Made by a program: the position numbers and the translations under genes
The notes under the pieces: model-generated
Seen by the model: only the letters and a program-made list of their open reading frames with translations
What the model was told of the DNA's origin: nothing
Database searches by the model: none
NCBI GenBank assembly: GCA_963931865.1
Contig: OZ007509.1
Span: 18,968,440-19,032,439 of the forward strand
Direction: 5' to 3'
From: Axinella damicornis
Taxonomy: Eukaryota; Porifera; Demospongiae; Axinellida; Axinellidae
Length of the DNA: 64,000 nt
Shown here: positions 33,963 to 46,334 of the stretch, in pieces
Position numbering within the stretch: the first letter of the stretch is position 1
Layout: each line of letters opens with the position of its first letter

Positions 33963-36900
33963 TTACTTCTTCTGCTTCTCGTTCCGAGCGTAAAACTGGT
34001 AGGCTGCCCGTAGACCAGACTCAAGTGCTCCCTGAATCCATCCAGCGGCAAACGAAATCGCCTCTCCTGCGAAAAACAGGTTTTCCCAAGGATTGGCGAG
34101 CCAAGTGACATTCCTATACTCAGTAGGCTTCAGAACACAATAGGCTCCCTGTGCAGAGGGTTCGTTGTACCATGGTACGATAGCCCAAACGTTGTCATAC
34201 TCCGTGTCCATCTCCGGGTGGATTTCAGTTATCTGGCGGACTGCTTCGTAAACAGCTATCTCTGGGGGGAGTGACCCAAACATAAGTGCCTCGGACTTCC
34301 ATGTGTAGATGAGGAGGATTCCCCCTTTGACATCGTCGGGGAAGGCTGGGTCATCTTTAGGGTTGCTCGGGTAATGGAGCTGGCCAATTGGGAGGGTGGT
34401 CCTGCTGAAGCCTCCACGAATGTCATACTTTTCATCCTCCCAGAATCTCGTCTTACACTGCAGCATGATCTTTGTGGAGGGCCCATAGAAGATCTCGGAT
34501 GTTGCATTGTAGAATGCATTCGGAAGCGCTGGAGTACCGGTACCCACTGCAGGCTTAAACGTGATTTGCCTGAGGATGTGCACGGGAGTTGTGACAATCA
34601 CTGCTGCCCCTTCGTGGTTGACTTTGTCTGTGCTATAAACACCAGATTTGCGTTGGTAACCGGATACAATCACCTTGTTGACGCCTTTTGATGAATCATA
34701 TGTAACGTGATTTACCGTGAAATTCTTCACGATTTCCATACTGGTACCCTTGCTTGCCTCCTCGAATGCCAGTGGCAGTTTAGACATGCCACCTTTGAAG
34801 CGGTGCATGTGTGGTGACCACCATTCCCCCATCTGGTCTCGTAGGTACTGCACCAAGCTTTGGTCAAGCTGCTCCGTGTAGGTGAATTGCATGTAAGCCG
34901 TGATGGCTTCGTGGGGCCATGGTAGCAGGTAACCAAGCTTGTTCAGCTCTGGACCGTTGGCGTACTGAGGAATGTGAGCAACGATAGCATCCTGAGTGCT
35001 TCTCAGGAAGCCACTGAGAGAGAAGTGGCTCCAGGTATCGATCCACTCATCCCAAATAGCAGCTCGCTCGTGTTGATCAATCACCCCAGCCAAACGACAA
35101 CGCAGTTGGTCGACAATAACTTCAGTTGTCTGGCTGTAATAGTCATCTGTAAGAGAGAAGATTGACACAATGAAAGTTTTTATTCGCTGTGGCATGTACG
35201 ATTTATGCTGCATATCGTGTATACAATACATGCATGTACACCCTTCTTGAAGTAATAGGGCATTTGTGAGCATCTTTGGCGTGCACCGAGAAGAGAAGAG
35301 GAGGGCACAAAAAGATTGAGATCTGGCCAATTTTACAGAGGAGGGTTACTATGCAGCTTTCAAAGCCAGAAATGTCTGTGTAGCGGACAGAAATTTTCTA
35401 TGAAACATCAAGCGATGAAAACGTGGGTTTCAGAAGCATGGTCCCCCATCGTAGCCATACGTTACATGACTGACTCTTTTAAGTTAATTTGTTTCACAAT
35501 TCTCCTGCAGGCCAATCATCATACATTGACTTTGTAGTAACTTGAACATGCAATGCAAGACTAGAAAATCTTTGACGCACAGCAAGAAAATGCCCTTGTT
35601 CTTGGTACCCATGCTTGTAATACGATGCCCTTGTTCTTGTTACATGAGCAGCCAACTGGAACCACAGGTGTCTAATTTTTGGACATAACTATAGGTCTAC
35701 AGAATGTAGACACCTCATTACTTATTCATACAGAAGTGTAGGCAAGGGCGCATCGAGCCGTCGAAGGCAGTGAGAGGGCATGTAATACATATAGACGGCA
35801 TAGTGCTGAGCGTTACTAAATTTGGAATTCAAATCCTACACAGTTGATCACGCGAACTATGCCGTCTGTGTAAGCATTATATCGACAGTTGCATGCTCTC
35901 TCGCCGCCTTCGGCGGCTCAATGCACCCTTAGTGTAGGTAGGTGATTAGTAGCCTCATTGCCACCTTGCTATGTACAGTGAGGCTCCTTGCATTCCTTAA
36001 GGTGGCGGGCAAGTGATTTTGGAATTAATAATCATGTCATCTAAAATATGTTGTAACCTGCAAGTCCTGCCATGAATGGAAACCAAACGTGGTAATCAAA
36101 CACTTCATGGTAAGTGCTACTTATGTACCAAGCCAGGATGTTCTGAGCAGCAAACAACGGAGACAGTGAATTATTCAGTATTGATGGAATTAAATAATTT
36201 TTCTGTACGTCTCAGTTTCATTGCACGCAAGCTACTGCTACTGTTCTTTCTCAGGATCAAGACAGGCCCAGTCTGGAGGGGGCTACGTTGAGTTTATGTA
36301 AGTACGCTTCCGAACTAGCCGGATACGGAGTTAACAGTGTTATCGCGAGGTCAATTTTCCTGTTTTTGTACATCTTGCACGGGAGAAACCACGATGAGAC
36401 GTTCGTTCGACGCCATATGACAACGTAGCCCCCTCGAGTAACCAGTGGAAGAGCTGCCTGCGAAGAGCATTTTAGCTAAATACGTTCAGCTGATTTTTGA
36501 GACGTACAGAAAAAACAGTGCTGTATTTCGCCGAGATTTGCAGCTGGCGTTGTCACAGTACGAAGTACGTATAACGTAGCGCTCAACTAGACACGCTGTC
36601 AATGGATGCCCAACTGCCTTGGAAGAAGAAAGGTGGCACAGCATCTTGGATGGCTGCTGCTGGAGCGCTCGAAAGCGGTGATTCGGAATTCGAATCACGC
36701 CTCCAATTATTGCGCGGTCACACGCGCGTATCATTGCTTGCCCGCCACCTTAAATCAATTATTATTATGTACACTCATACCAATGTCCTTGATCCTGTAC
36801 TTATGTTTGCCACCAGTTCTTTTGATTCTGTCATCCCACCCCGGCCAGAATTTGTTGGTGTGAAGCTCAGGACTGGCATTCCATGCTGCATGTATAGGGG

Positions 36901-39883
36901 GATCAAAGCAGAAGTATTAATCTATACACAATGTGTAATACCAATAGCTAGTGCCTGTACAAACTGATGTTCTTTATATAGGTTAGACACTGAGACCAAG
37001 GGATCTACGCGATTTAGAAACCCGAGGGCCCTGGGCTGTAGCGTCCCGAGCGCAGCGAGGGCGCTACTAAGGGCCCGAGGGTTTCTAAATCGCGTAGATC
37101 CCATTGGTCTCAGTGTCTAACCGATTTAGAGTATAGCAACGGTAACTACGCTAGCGCTTCAGTTGTCAACAAAATAACCTACTAGTCGGAGGTCCTTTTC
37201 GACGAAATAACAGACTGGAAACGAGTACTACAGCAAGGCAGATACTAGCGCTGTGTGCCCTCGCTGTGCTCGGGACGCTACAGCCCAGGGCCCTCAGGTT
37301 TCTAGATCCCTTGGTCTAGAGTACAGCAACGGTAACTACGCTAGCGCTCCAGTTTTCAACAGAATAACTTACCATCGGATGTCCTTTTCGAAGAAATAAC
37401 AGACTGGCTACGAGCAGCAGGTAAGCGCTGACAAGGCACGCGAGTGACTTGCGTGCACGAGCAGTCATATGGCTCCGCCCCTCAACTTGGCTCCACCCCA
37501 CCAGTGCCGTCATATCATTTACCGCTTAGCTCCTCCTTCGAGCTCTCGTGTACTGATGTAGCCATCCAACAAAGACAAACACAGAGAAGTACGCAGACAT
37601 GTGTACTGCCAATAATTCTAAAGCAGCTGCATGCTATAATTTTTATGTAGATGCGATATGCCATGGATTTCAAGTTGGCAGTAAACAATAATTATGTATC
37701 CTGGGGGCTCAATAGAAAACCCCATAGAGGTTTTCTATTGAAGACGAGGTTTTCTATCAGATTTAGATACCTCGCAGTGAGTAATCTGATTGGTGGAATT
37801 GGTACAACTATACTCTAAATATTAGACAAGTAATAAAAAACATTTAAAATGTAACAGGATGTAGGGATACCAGAACTGCAAAAAGTAAGGAAACAAGGTA
37901 GGGATGATCACACAAAACAGTGAAGTATACAACCCCCTACAGAGATAATACGTGTATAATGAAAAAAGATATGTAGGGGGATTGTATACTTCACTGTTTT
38001 GTGTGATCATCCCTACCTTGTTTCCTTACTTTTTGCGGTTCTGGTATCCCTACATCCTGTTACATTTTAAATGTTTTTTATTACTTGTCTAATATTTAGA
38101 GTATAGTTGTACCAATTCCACCAATCAGATTACTCACTGCGAGGTATCTAAATCTGATAGAAAACCTCGTCTTATTACTTGTTTATGTCATTTTTTTTAG
38201 CAGCAGGCGCATGCATACTGGACTCTGGCATTTACACTGCCAGCAAGAATCAGACCCAAGCATCTCAAAAGCCAACCCTTTTCTGGATGGATACTAAGCC
38301 AGTGCTCCCTGAGCTGAAGTAGTGTAGGTAAAATAGCTATACCAGATAGTAGTAGTGACACATTGTTGAGTCTTTAGATAGGCATTCACCCCTCTCACAG
38401 AACACAGTCTAGTAACATATATAGCACAGAGAATTTACCTCAGTCTAGTTACGGTAACACAACAGCGCAAGGCACCTCTAATTCAGCGATCTTGAATAAT
38501 AATTACGTATCGTTGCTAAGTGATCGTTTAAGTGCGCATGCGTACAAACATGAAAATGGCGTGACAAATGAAGCCATAGTTATTGAGTGGGCAGCTGTAG
38601 CCGCCTGGTGAAGACTTGGGAGGTTGCCAAAAAGCGATGGGCTGGTGCACTGCTCGGTGTAAAATGCTGCTGTTTCGTGCGAAAACCATCATGAGGGATT
38701 GAGGCGACGTTGAGCTAGCCCGTCTGAAAGCAGAAAGAAAGAAAGAAGAAAGAAAAACAATTTGCCCGTTTTGCAAGTACCTGGTGTGGTACTTTCGCGA
38801 CGATTTTTCGCGATGCGAGGAGTCTTGTTGGTCATGAAAACACTCGAAGATGAACGGTATGTGGTTATAAAGGCTTATAAGTGTACCGTTTCTGAGATTT
38901 GGAGAGATTCTTTTGTATTAGCATATATTACGTGTACGTCGTATCCCTACATACAGAGTCTACCGACTCTGTGACAGAGTCTACCGACTCTGTGATACTG
39001 AAAGTACAGAAAATCACATAGTAGGCTAAGCTATCTACTAGCTCACTTGCTATTTTGATCTTATCGGTGCCGTAGAACTTCAGGAAGGCATTTTCGTCAC
39101 TGTTCACAAACGACAGCCTGGTGAGATTGAAGAGTTCACCATAGGAGGCAGTGAGGAAATGAGTCATATCCTGGATCTCTGTATCTGGTTGGCATGGTAG
39201 TCGCATCGCTCCAGCTGCAGTGAATAACATACATATAGGCAATTGAAGCTTCCATTCAAATAGAAATTACTATAGCATGCAGACCTCCCGAGCTAGTATA
39301 TACACTCACTCGATGGGGAAGTCTGGTAGCGAGGCTATCATCACGCATACATGCGAAAACCGTGAGCATTGTGATTTTTGAGGTACTTACCATCGGAATA
39401 CAACCCCGGCGCAAAGTTGCCCCCTTGTTTATGCGACCTCGTTTGTCCGTCATCGATGTCACGGCCAATTGTCTTCACTCGTCCCCCAACCCGATCCTGC
39501 GTCTCCAATATCGTCACTGTGTGTCCGACCCTTGTAAGCTCGTGCGCAGCTACGAGACCGGCCATCCCCGCTCCAACAATGATTACATGCTTAGGATTTT
39601 TGGTCTGTTCGACTTCGTCGGAGTCGGGATCGAATCTGGCGAAACCCTGATCGTACTTGTTGTACGTGAACGCCAGTCCTTTGTGAACGATGTCCAGCAG
39701 GAACGGTTTCAGGAGGTCGCTTTGCTGCAGTACTCCTTCGACCTTCGGCGAGACCCCGCTCACGTAAGTAACATTAGATGAAGTAACCAAGTCAATCGGT
39801 TCGACGACCGGATACTTTCCTAGGTCACCCGTCAACCAGTTGGGCTCATCTGCGATCCTGTTATGTTCGTATTTTGCAGCCAT
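33963..39883 (-). CDS. L-amino-acid-oxidase-like flavin amine oxidase (3 exons, 614 residues)
   Basis: Exons are 39883-39391 (ATG), 39214-39047 and 35146-33963 (TAA at 33965-33963), with introns at phase 1 and clean GT-AG borders (GTAAGT and GTGAGC donors). The dinucleotide-binding motif IIVGAGMAG lies at residues 101-109, followed by the flavin-amine-oxidase signature DRVGGR at 130-135. Other family marks are GMSKLP (substrate-domain entry) and the C-terminal FAD contact [20 protein letters not shown] from residue 578. Length and motif order fit L-amino acid oxidases, which convert amino acids to keto acids, ammonia and hydrogen peroxide. There is no obvious secretion signal: the start MAAKYEHN is hydrophilic, so it is likely intracellular. 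Intron 2 is 3.9 kb and packed with transposons. The frame is intact. Confidence 0.88.
35740..35930. mobile_element. Imperfect foldback in the oxidase intron
   Basis: AGGGCGCATCGAGCCGTCGA at the left pairs with the CGGCGGCTCAATGCACCCTT end at the right; TAGACGGCATAG and CTATGCCGTCTG form inner arms. Confidence 0.65.
36001..36749. mobile_element. TTAA-flanked transposon with GGTGGCGGGCAAG ends
   Basis: TTAA occurs at 35997-36000 and 36750-36753; the ends are GGTGGCGGGCAAG and its exact complement. The 749-bp interior has no recognised transposase. This is a third TTAA-targeting family in the window. Confidence 0.8.
36981..37122. mobile_element. Foldback element with a diverged half copy
   Basis: GGTTAGACACTGAGACC at the left mirrors GGTCTCAGTGTCTAACC at the right, around TAGCGTCCCGAGCGCAGCG. 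A related half copy follows at about 37250-37370 (GGGACGCTACAGCCCAGGGC). Confidence 0.8.
37741..38173. mobile_element. Large nested foldback (ACAAGTAATA family, copy 2)
   Basis: An almost perfect palindrome of about 430 bp. The inner part (about 37829-38089) is a second copy of the element at 32311-32583. The outer arms (AAGACGAGGTTTTCTATCAG and its complement) are also inverted, so the hairpin is larger here than in copy 1. Confidence 0.85.
38172..38960. repeat. Roughly 800-bp dispersed duplicate, copy 2
   Basis: Same sequence as 32572-33383, here inside intron 2 of the oxidase and ending about 85 bp from exon 39214-39047. Confidence 0.9.
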
Positions 39884-40460
39884 TTCCACTCTGAAGTTGA
39901 CTTACTGACTGCACTGAACAGCTCGGATTCTGAGCCAAATTTATACAAGTGCGAAAGTCCCATACATGTAGCAGGAAGTGCTAGTGTGTACGACGTCACC
40001 AGCACTCGCGTGGCTTCATAGCAACTTTGATGACATCATGGCCAAGGCTGTGCTGAAAGTTGTGCCATGCTGCACCATGCTGCTTTTTTTTTCGCTTGAT
40101 CGTATGGCACGCCGTTAGTAACAAAAATCACTGTTTTCACACGACGTCCTATAAATAAGCATACACGACGTCGTATGAACTTAGAAACTCTGTCGCAAAA
40201 GGCAGCAAAAAACAAACAAAAAAAAACCCTGAGTAGCTATAAGCGCATAGTGTAGCATGAGCGTGGAAAGCGCCTCTACAGCATATCCCTGGTTCTAAGC
40301 TGCCTGTACTACACCACTATGCTACTGCGTTTCGCTGGGAAAATGCTAATGCTTTCCTAGTTTCATAGTCCTCCCATACATAGGCATATACAAAACTAAT
40401 GTCTAACCCGGAGTATAAGGATTTGATTTTTGTTACGAACGGCGTGCCATAGTTCCGCGC
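39884..40460. other. Upstream region of the L-amino-acid oxidase
   Basis: Presumed promoter and 5' UTR. No motif identified; short A and T runs near 40085 and 40205. Confidence 0.35.
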
Positions 40461-40548
40461 TCCGTTCCGCGCTCCGCGCCGCGTTTATACCTACGACTTT
40501 ACAGTACGGATCGCGGAACACCGAACGCGGCGCGGAGCGCGGAACGGA
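40461..40548. repeat. GC-rich palindrome
   Basis: 25-bp arms, TCCGTTCCGCGCTCCGCGCC onward, with the exact complement ending GCGGAACGGA. Related CCGTTCCGCGTTCC sequence occurs near 22390-22425. Confidence 0.85.
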
Positions 40549-40705
40549 CGGACATGTTCCAACGGAACGGAAAATAACAGTACCAACAGCATGCGTATAT
40601 GCAACGCGCACGCGTGCACAAACGCATGCAGCCTCGTGTGGCATTCGGTCATAAACGTGCATAAGCGTACGTGTATGCCTCTCGGCTTCGCGTCCATGGT
40701 TGTGT

Positions 40706-40906
40706 TACTGCTGATTGCGTTGACCTTGCAAATTCAAAGTGGGAAGTGCTGTGCACTTGGTGGATTTCTAATTGAGTTATGGTCAATAGTGTAGTAGTGT
40801 ATGCAGCAGTTTGCTGCATGTGCATTGGTACCATAACTCAATTAGAAACCACCAAGTGCACAGCACTTCCCACTTTGAATTTGCAAGGTCAACGCAATCA
40901 GCAGTA
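40706..40906. mobile_element. Foldback element, about 85-bp arms
   Basis: TACTGCTGATTGCGTTGACC at the left is complementary to GGTCAACGCAATCAGCAGTA at the right; the arms are nearly identical. Confidence 0.85.
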
Positions 40907-41364
40907 CGAGTGAAAGTGAACTTCTCAAGAAGCTTGATCGCGCTCAAGTTGTATTTCCCTAGCTACGTATATATGCTGTATCAGAGAACGCGGTAGCTAT
41001 GCAGAACCGCTAATAGTATTCACAAACCACAGGTGCCAGATATAGGCCAAGATAGGCCATGGACTTTATCACAGTGCTGTTTAGGTTTACGTAGGGGTGT
41101 TGGACGCTCGTCCTTCGTGGCGCGGATATGCTCCTGGTACCCACTAGATATTATATGTACTTATGAACAGATCCCTGTGTATCTACAGATATCGATGAGT
41201 GTACAGAGGATGCAAGCTCCTGTGACGCGAATGCTTACTGTACCAACACCTTCGGTAGCTTCTTCTGTATTTGCCGTGCTGGTTTCACTGGGGATGGAGT
41301 TAATAATGAACGAGCATAATGTGAGCATAATCTTGGAAGCATAATAAATTATTGAAGCAGATAA

Positions 41365-42819
41365 GGTAGGAAACATGGGTTCAGCTGCAGCGATCTCCGA
41401 AACCAAGTTGATGGATAAATGCAGTGGCGGATCCAGGGGGGGGGCCAGGGGGGCCGGTGCCCCCCCCCCCTGGCTAGAGAAAATAATTTTTTTTATATAG
41501 CTAGCTGCCGCTACGTTGCAACTCCTGGCCTGGCGCCATGGCCTCCTCAGCTCGCAATATCGTGCGTTGCCTGAAACCGAACGGCTTGGGAACGAGACCA
41601 CGATCTAGTATACCCCTCCGTGTACGTACGTATTACGTTCGTGAGCGAAATAAGCAAGGAAGAAGCTCATGGCGGCCCTGGGACCTGCAATCCTCGTACA
41701 TCTGGAACTTGCAGTGCAAAGCGCGAAGGTGCCACGAGAGCCCATCCTGAGAAGTGAAAAATGAAGGCGAAAAAATTTTTCCGCGCTTCGCGCGGACTGA
41801 TCGGCGCTACGCGCCTCTATGCACTGCCTCCGGCAGCGTTTCATATACGGTGCCCCCCCCTTTCAGAAATCCTGTATCCGCCCCTGAAATGGGCAGCATC
41901 AAAGCGTACACAAGTTTCAGCAATAGTTTGCATCAAACAGCTCCCTCTGCTTGAAAACGCCATAAAACTCAATTTTAAGGCCCTCTACTAAACTGAAAAT
42001 TTGAACCCTCTCCAAGGCCCCACCCACACTCTGACCCCATCATCAATACACACACAAAGCAGGCCAAAAAACAACGGATGGATTTACCACCTGCTCTCTT
42101 CAGTTGCAGGCTACAGCCCAAAACTCACTGCCACCCTCAAAAACAGAGCTTTGGCTACCCTAGGCTTTCAAATAAAATTCCACGCACACCAACTAAAACA
42201 GACCAAAGCCAAGGCCAGTTTCCAAAAGGTCAACCTACCCCCTGCAAAACTAGGGATGCTTTTCCACGTTCACCTCTCGGTTACAGAATTTTGGCCACAC
42301 ATCTACTCCCTCTCACCAGCTCAGTCCAGCTACCAAACCAGCCAAATTCGCCCTAACACGAAAATGGGCGGGGCCTGTAATGCCGAAAGGTCAACTCTCT
42401 AGAGTACCTTGGCCAGGGAGCTGTCGGAGGCTGTTCACTTTCCAGGCTGTTCTTCGGCCACTTCAGCAGACCCACAAACATTCCTGCTCACTCCACCTAG
42501 CTATTCACACTCAGATAGCCCATCGCTACATTCGATAAGCCAGAATAGCTCCTTACTTAAAAAAAAAAAGAAAAAAAAAAAAGAGTGTTCTAACAAATCT
42601 TCAAAGTACCGCACGGCCACATCAGAGTACCGATTTGAAACTTGAAAGGGCTGCTAGCCGCATCAAAGAGCTAGAGAAGCCCCCCTTGTTTATTCCGGTT
42701 GCCGCCATGGGAAAACGTAAACAGATTAATAACTCTATTTAACCGTATGCGAGTGACGTCATCTCATTAATTATTGATGAGCAAAATTGCACGATTTTGC
42801 CGATGTCATGCTTCCTACC
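41365..42819. mobile_element. TTAA-flanked GGTAG-family transposon, copy 2 (inverted relative to copy 1)
   Basis: Flanked by ATAA (41361-41364, one mismatch) and TTAA (42820-42823). The corresponding site in copy A is a single TTAA (17399-17402). An A-rich tract near 42560 replaces the extra sequence found in copy 1. Confidence 0.8.
41422..41886. mobile_element. Non-autonomous DNA transposon, 5-bp TSD family (copy 2)
   Basis: Ends CAGTGGCGGATCCAGG and the complement of CAGGGGCGGATACAG; AAATG is duplicated at 41417-41421 and 41887-41891. The empty site with a single AAATG (complement, 31328-31332) is preserved in copy 1 of the host TTAA element. Confidence 0.85.
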
Positions 42820-43964
42820 TTAAGACTAGAGAATTATTTTTTAATTCACCAAGGCCTACAGCTAGTGTGTAAACACTAGTAATCACAATTTCACACTTAC
42901 TAGGAGCATGCTGCTACTGCTTCACCACTGATTGCCTACGTCATACTGCTGAGATGGTGGAACCTATATGGCAGTTTTGTTATGAACCCTTGATTTCATG
43001 AGATAGTGAGGCCCCCCTTTAGCTAGCTACCCATTCACCCACCAATTTTGATGTGCCTTGATATTCGGCTACACATTGCAAAGGAGCCACAGCAGCTAGA
43101 GATGGAGGAAAGACTGTGCTATCTTCTGAACTTTACGGTAAGTCTCTATCTGCTTCCAGTCAGAAATTAGAGCTGATTTCGAGTCCTGAAATTATTGTAC
43201 TACACATGGGATTTTATCGCTCTTCCTCATCTGTGTATTATTGTCAACGCAAACCAAAGAACAGGTAGGCCTGGGAACGAGGCTAGGATTTCATAATAGT
43301 TGACTGCACGACCCTTTGTGAGCGACCAAGCCAAGCAGAGAGCCTCCAAACCAATTGCAAGCCATGCAAAATATAACTCCTTGTAGCCAAAGCTACTTAC
43401 TACGATGCACTGTCAGACTCCCTCCTCTATAGATTCTTCAACCTTATGAGCGTCGTTTCCTTTTTGCCTTTCACGTTTGTACAGACTGCTGTTACGATAC
43501 CTATATATACGGTAATACCTGAGTCTTATTTGTTATCCAACAGCTGTTCATAGTTTCGTTAGTGAGTGGTTACCTTAGCGATGTGAGTATACCGTGGCTC
43601 TACCCTACTGTATGGGCTGGGTTATGTTATACCTTATACCACTATTCAAATCCTTTACTCAGCTAATTAAGTGTCAGCAGTGAAGTCGTGTGAATGCCTG
43701 GCCTTGGGAGCCAGGAATGGACTTTAGGAAATCCTTGAATTACACAAGGATTTCCCCCTCAGTGCACATTCACACTTAGAGGAATCATGCAGGGCTTACA
43801 CTAAAGCTTGCCTATAGCAGCTTTATATCTATCTATCTATCTATCTATCTACCAATCTATCTATGTACCGAGCCACTCACCAGGGCTCATCCGATAGCAT
43901 ATGTACCGAGCCACTCACCAGAGCTCATCCCATAGATCATACTATGCACAATGCAATACTTAAT

Positions 43965-45545
43965 GTCAATGCAATGCAAATGTCAATGTCAATGCAGTCA
44001 TTGTCAATGTCAATGCAGCCAATGTCAATGTCAATGCAGCCAATTAATGTCAATGCAGTCATTGTCAATGTCAATGCAGCCAATGTCAATGCAGCCAATG
44101 TCAATGTCAATGCAGCCAATTAATGTCAATATTAATGCAGTCATTGTCAATGTCAATGCAGCCAATGTCAATGCAGCCAATGTCAATGTCAATGCAGCCA
44201 ATTAATGTCAATGCAGTCATTGTCAATGTCAATGCAGCCAATGTCAATGCAGCCAATGTCAATGTCAATGCACCCAATGTCAATTCACCCAATGTCAGTG
44301 CAGCCAATGTCAATGCAGCCAATGTCAATGCAGCCAATGTCAATGTACCCAATGTCAATGCAGCAAATGTCAATGCAGCCAATGTCATTAATGCAGTCAA
44401 TGTCAATGCAGCCAATGTCAATGTAGCCAATATGTCAATGCAGCCAATGTCAATGAACCCAATGTCAATGCAGCCAATGTCAATGCAGTCAATGTCAATG
44501 TAGCCAATGTCAATGCAGCCACTGTCAATGCAGCCAATGTCAATGAACCCAATGTCAATGCAGCCAATGTCAATGCAGCCAATGTCAATGCAGCCAATGA
44601 CAATGTAGCCAATGTCAAAGCAGCCAATGTCAATGCAGCCAATGTCAATGCAGCCAATGTCAATGCAGTCAATGTCAATGTACAATGTCAATGCAGCCAA
44701 TGTCAATGCAGCCAATGTCAATGAACCCAATGTCAATGCAGCCAATGTCAATGCAGCCAATGTCAATGTAGCCAATGTCAATGCAGCCAATGTCAATGTA
44801 GTCAATATGTCAATGCAGCCAATGTCAATGAACCCAATGGCAATGCAGCCAATGTCAATGCAGCCAATGTCAATGTAGCCAATGTCAATGCAGCCAATGT
44901 CAATGCAGCCAATGTCAATGAACCCAATGTCAATGCAGCCAATGTCAATGCAGCCAATGTCAATGCAGCCAATGTCAATGTAGCCAATGTCAAAGCAGCC
45001 AATGTCAATGCAGCCAATGTCAATGCAGCCAATGTCAATGTAATCAATGTCAATGTACAATGTCAATGCAGCCAATGTCAATGCAGCCAATGTCAATGAA
45101 CCCAATGTCAATGCAGCCAATGTCAATGCAGCCAATGTCAATGTAGCCAATGTCAATGCAGCCAATGTCAATGCAGCCAACGTCAATGCAGTCAATGTCA
45201 ATGCAGCCAATGTCAAAGCACCCAATGTCAATGCAGTCAATGTCAATGTACAATGTCAATGCAGCCAATGTCAATGCAGCCAATGTCAATGAACCCAATG
45301 TCAATGCAGCCAATGTCAATGCAGCCAATGTCAATGCAGCCAATGTCAATGTAGCCAATGTCAATGCAGCCAATGTCAATGCAGCCAATGTCAATGCAGT
45401 CAATGTCAATGCAGCCAATGTCAAAGCACCCAATGTCAATGCATGCAGTCAATGTCAATGTACCAATGCAGTCAACGTCAATGTAGCCAATGTCAATGTC
45501 AATGCACCCAATGTAAATGCACCCAATGTCAATGTCAGTGTAAAT
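43965..45545. repeat. 15-bp minisatellite, copy B
   Basis: About 100 units of CAATGTCAATGCAGC with variants (CATTGTCAATGTCAATGCAG, GAACC, GTACAATG). Higher-order blocks of about 350-360 bp recur from 44600 to 45440. It is open in most frames on both strands. Confidence 0.95.
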
Positions 45546-46325
45546 GTAGCCAAGCCAAGCCGGAGAGCCAAGACAAGACAAGCCAACCCGGGGAGGCAAG
45601 TCAAGCATAGCCAGGGAGCCCATGCAGCCAAATCAAGCCTAGCCGGATGCCAGGGAGCCAAGCCAAGCCAAGCCAAGCCAAGCCAAGCCAAGCCAAGCCA
45701 AGCCAAGCCAAGCCAAACCAAGCCAAGCCAAGCCAAGTCAAGCCAAGTCAAGCCAAGCCAAACCAGGGAGCCAAGCCAAGCCAAGCCAAGCCCAAGTCAA
45801 GCCAAGCCAAGCCAAGCCAAGTCAAGCCAAGTCAAGCCAAGCCAAGCCAAGCCAAGCCAAGCCAAGCCAAGCCAAGCCAGTAGCCAAGCCAAGCCAAGCC
45901 AATCAGCTAAACCAAGCCAATCAGCTAAGCCAAGCCAAGCCAAGCCAAACCAGGGACCTAAGTCAAGCCAAGCCAGGGAGCCAAGCCAAGCCAAGCCAGG
46001 GAGCCAAGCCAAGCCTAACCAAGCCAAGCCAAGCCAAGCCAAGCCAAGCCAAGCCAAGTCACGCCAAGCCAAGTCAAGCCAAGCCAAGCCAAGCCAAGCC
46101 AAGCCAAGCCAGTAGCCAAGCCGGCAAGCCAATCAGGTAAGCCAAGCCAAGCCAGTAGCCAAGCCAAGCCAATCAGCTAAGCCAAGTCAAGTAGGGGAGT
46201 CAGCCAAGCCAAAACACCGGGGAGCCAAGCCAAGCCATGCTGAGAAGCCATGGAGTCAAGCTAATCAAGTCAATCCGAGTCAGGGAACCAAGCCAAGCGA
46301 GCCAATCCAAGCCACACCAAGCCAT
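45546..46325. repeat. (AAGCC)n pentanucleotide array, copy B
   Basis: Same unit and same embedded phrases as 19600-20430, ending at the Penelope-like 3' end. Confidence 0.95.
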
Positions 46326-46334
46326 TGCCAAACA

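Noticed and set aside
33963..39883. Reading the L-amino-acid oxidase as a venom-type toxin
   Set aside because: Family resemblance to venom oxidases exists, but there is no secretion signal and the family is widespread in metabolism and defence; no basis for a toxin call.
42001..42402. 133-codon open frame inside the GGTAG transposon
   Set aside because: No recognisable domain; a diverged counterpart exists on the complement at about 30812-31141 but shows no transposase motifs.
44107..45246. 379-codon open frame of CIDIG/ALTLA repeats on the minus strand
   Set aside because: Product of the 15-bp minisatellite, with similar frames on both strands and no domain or splice logic.
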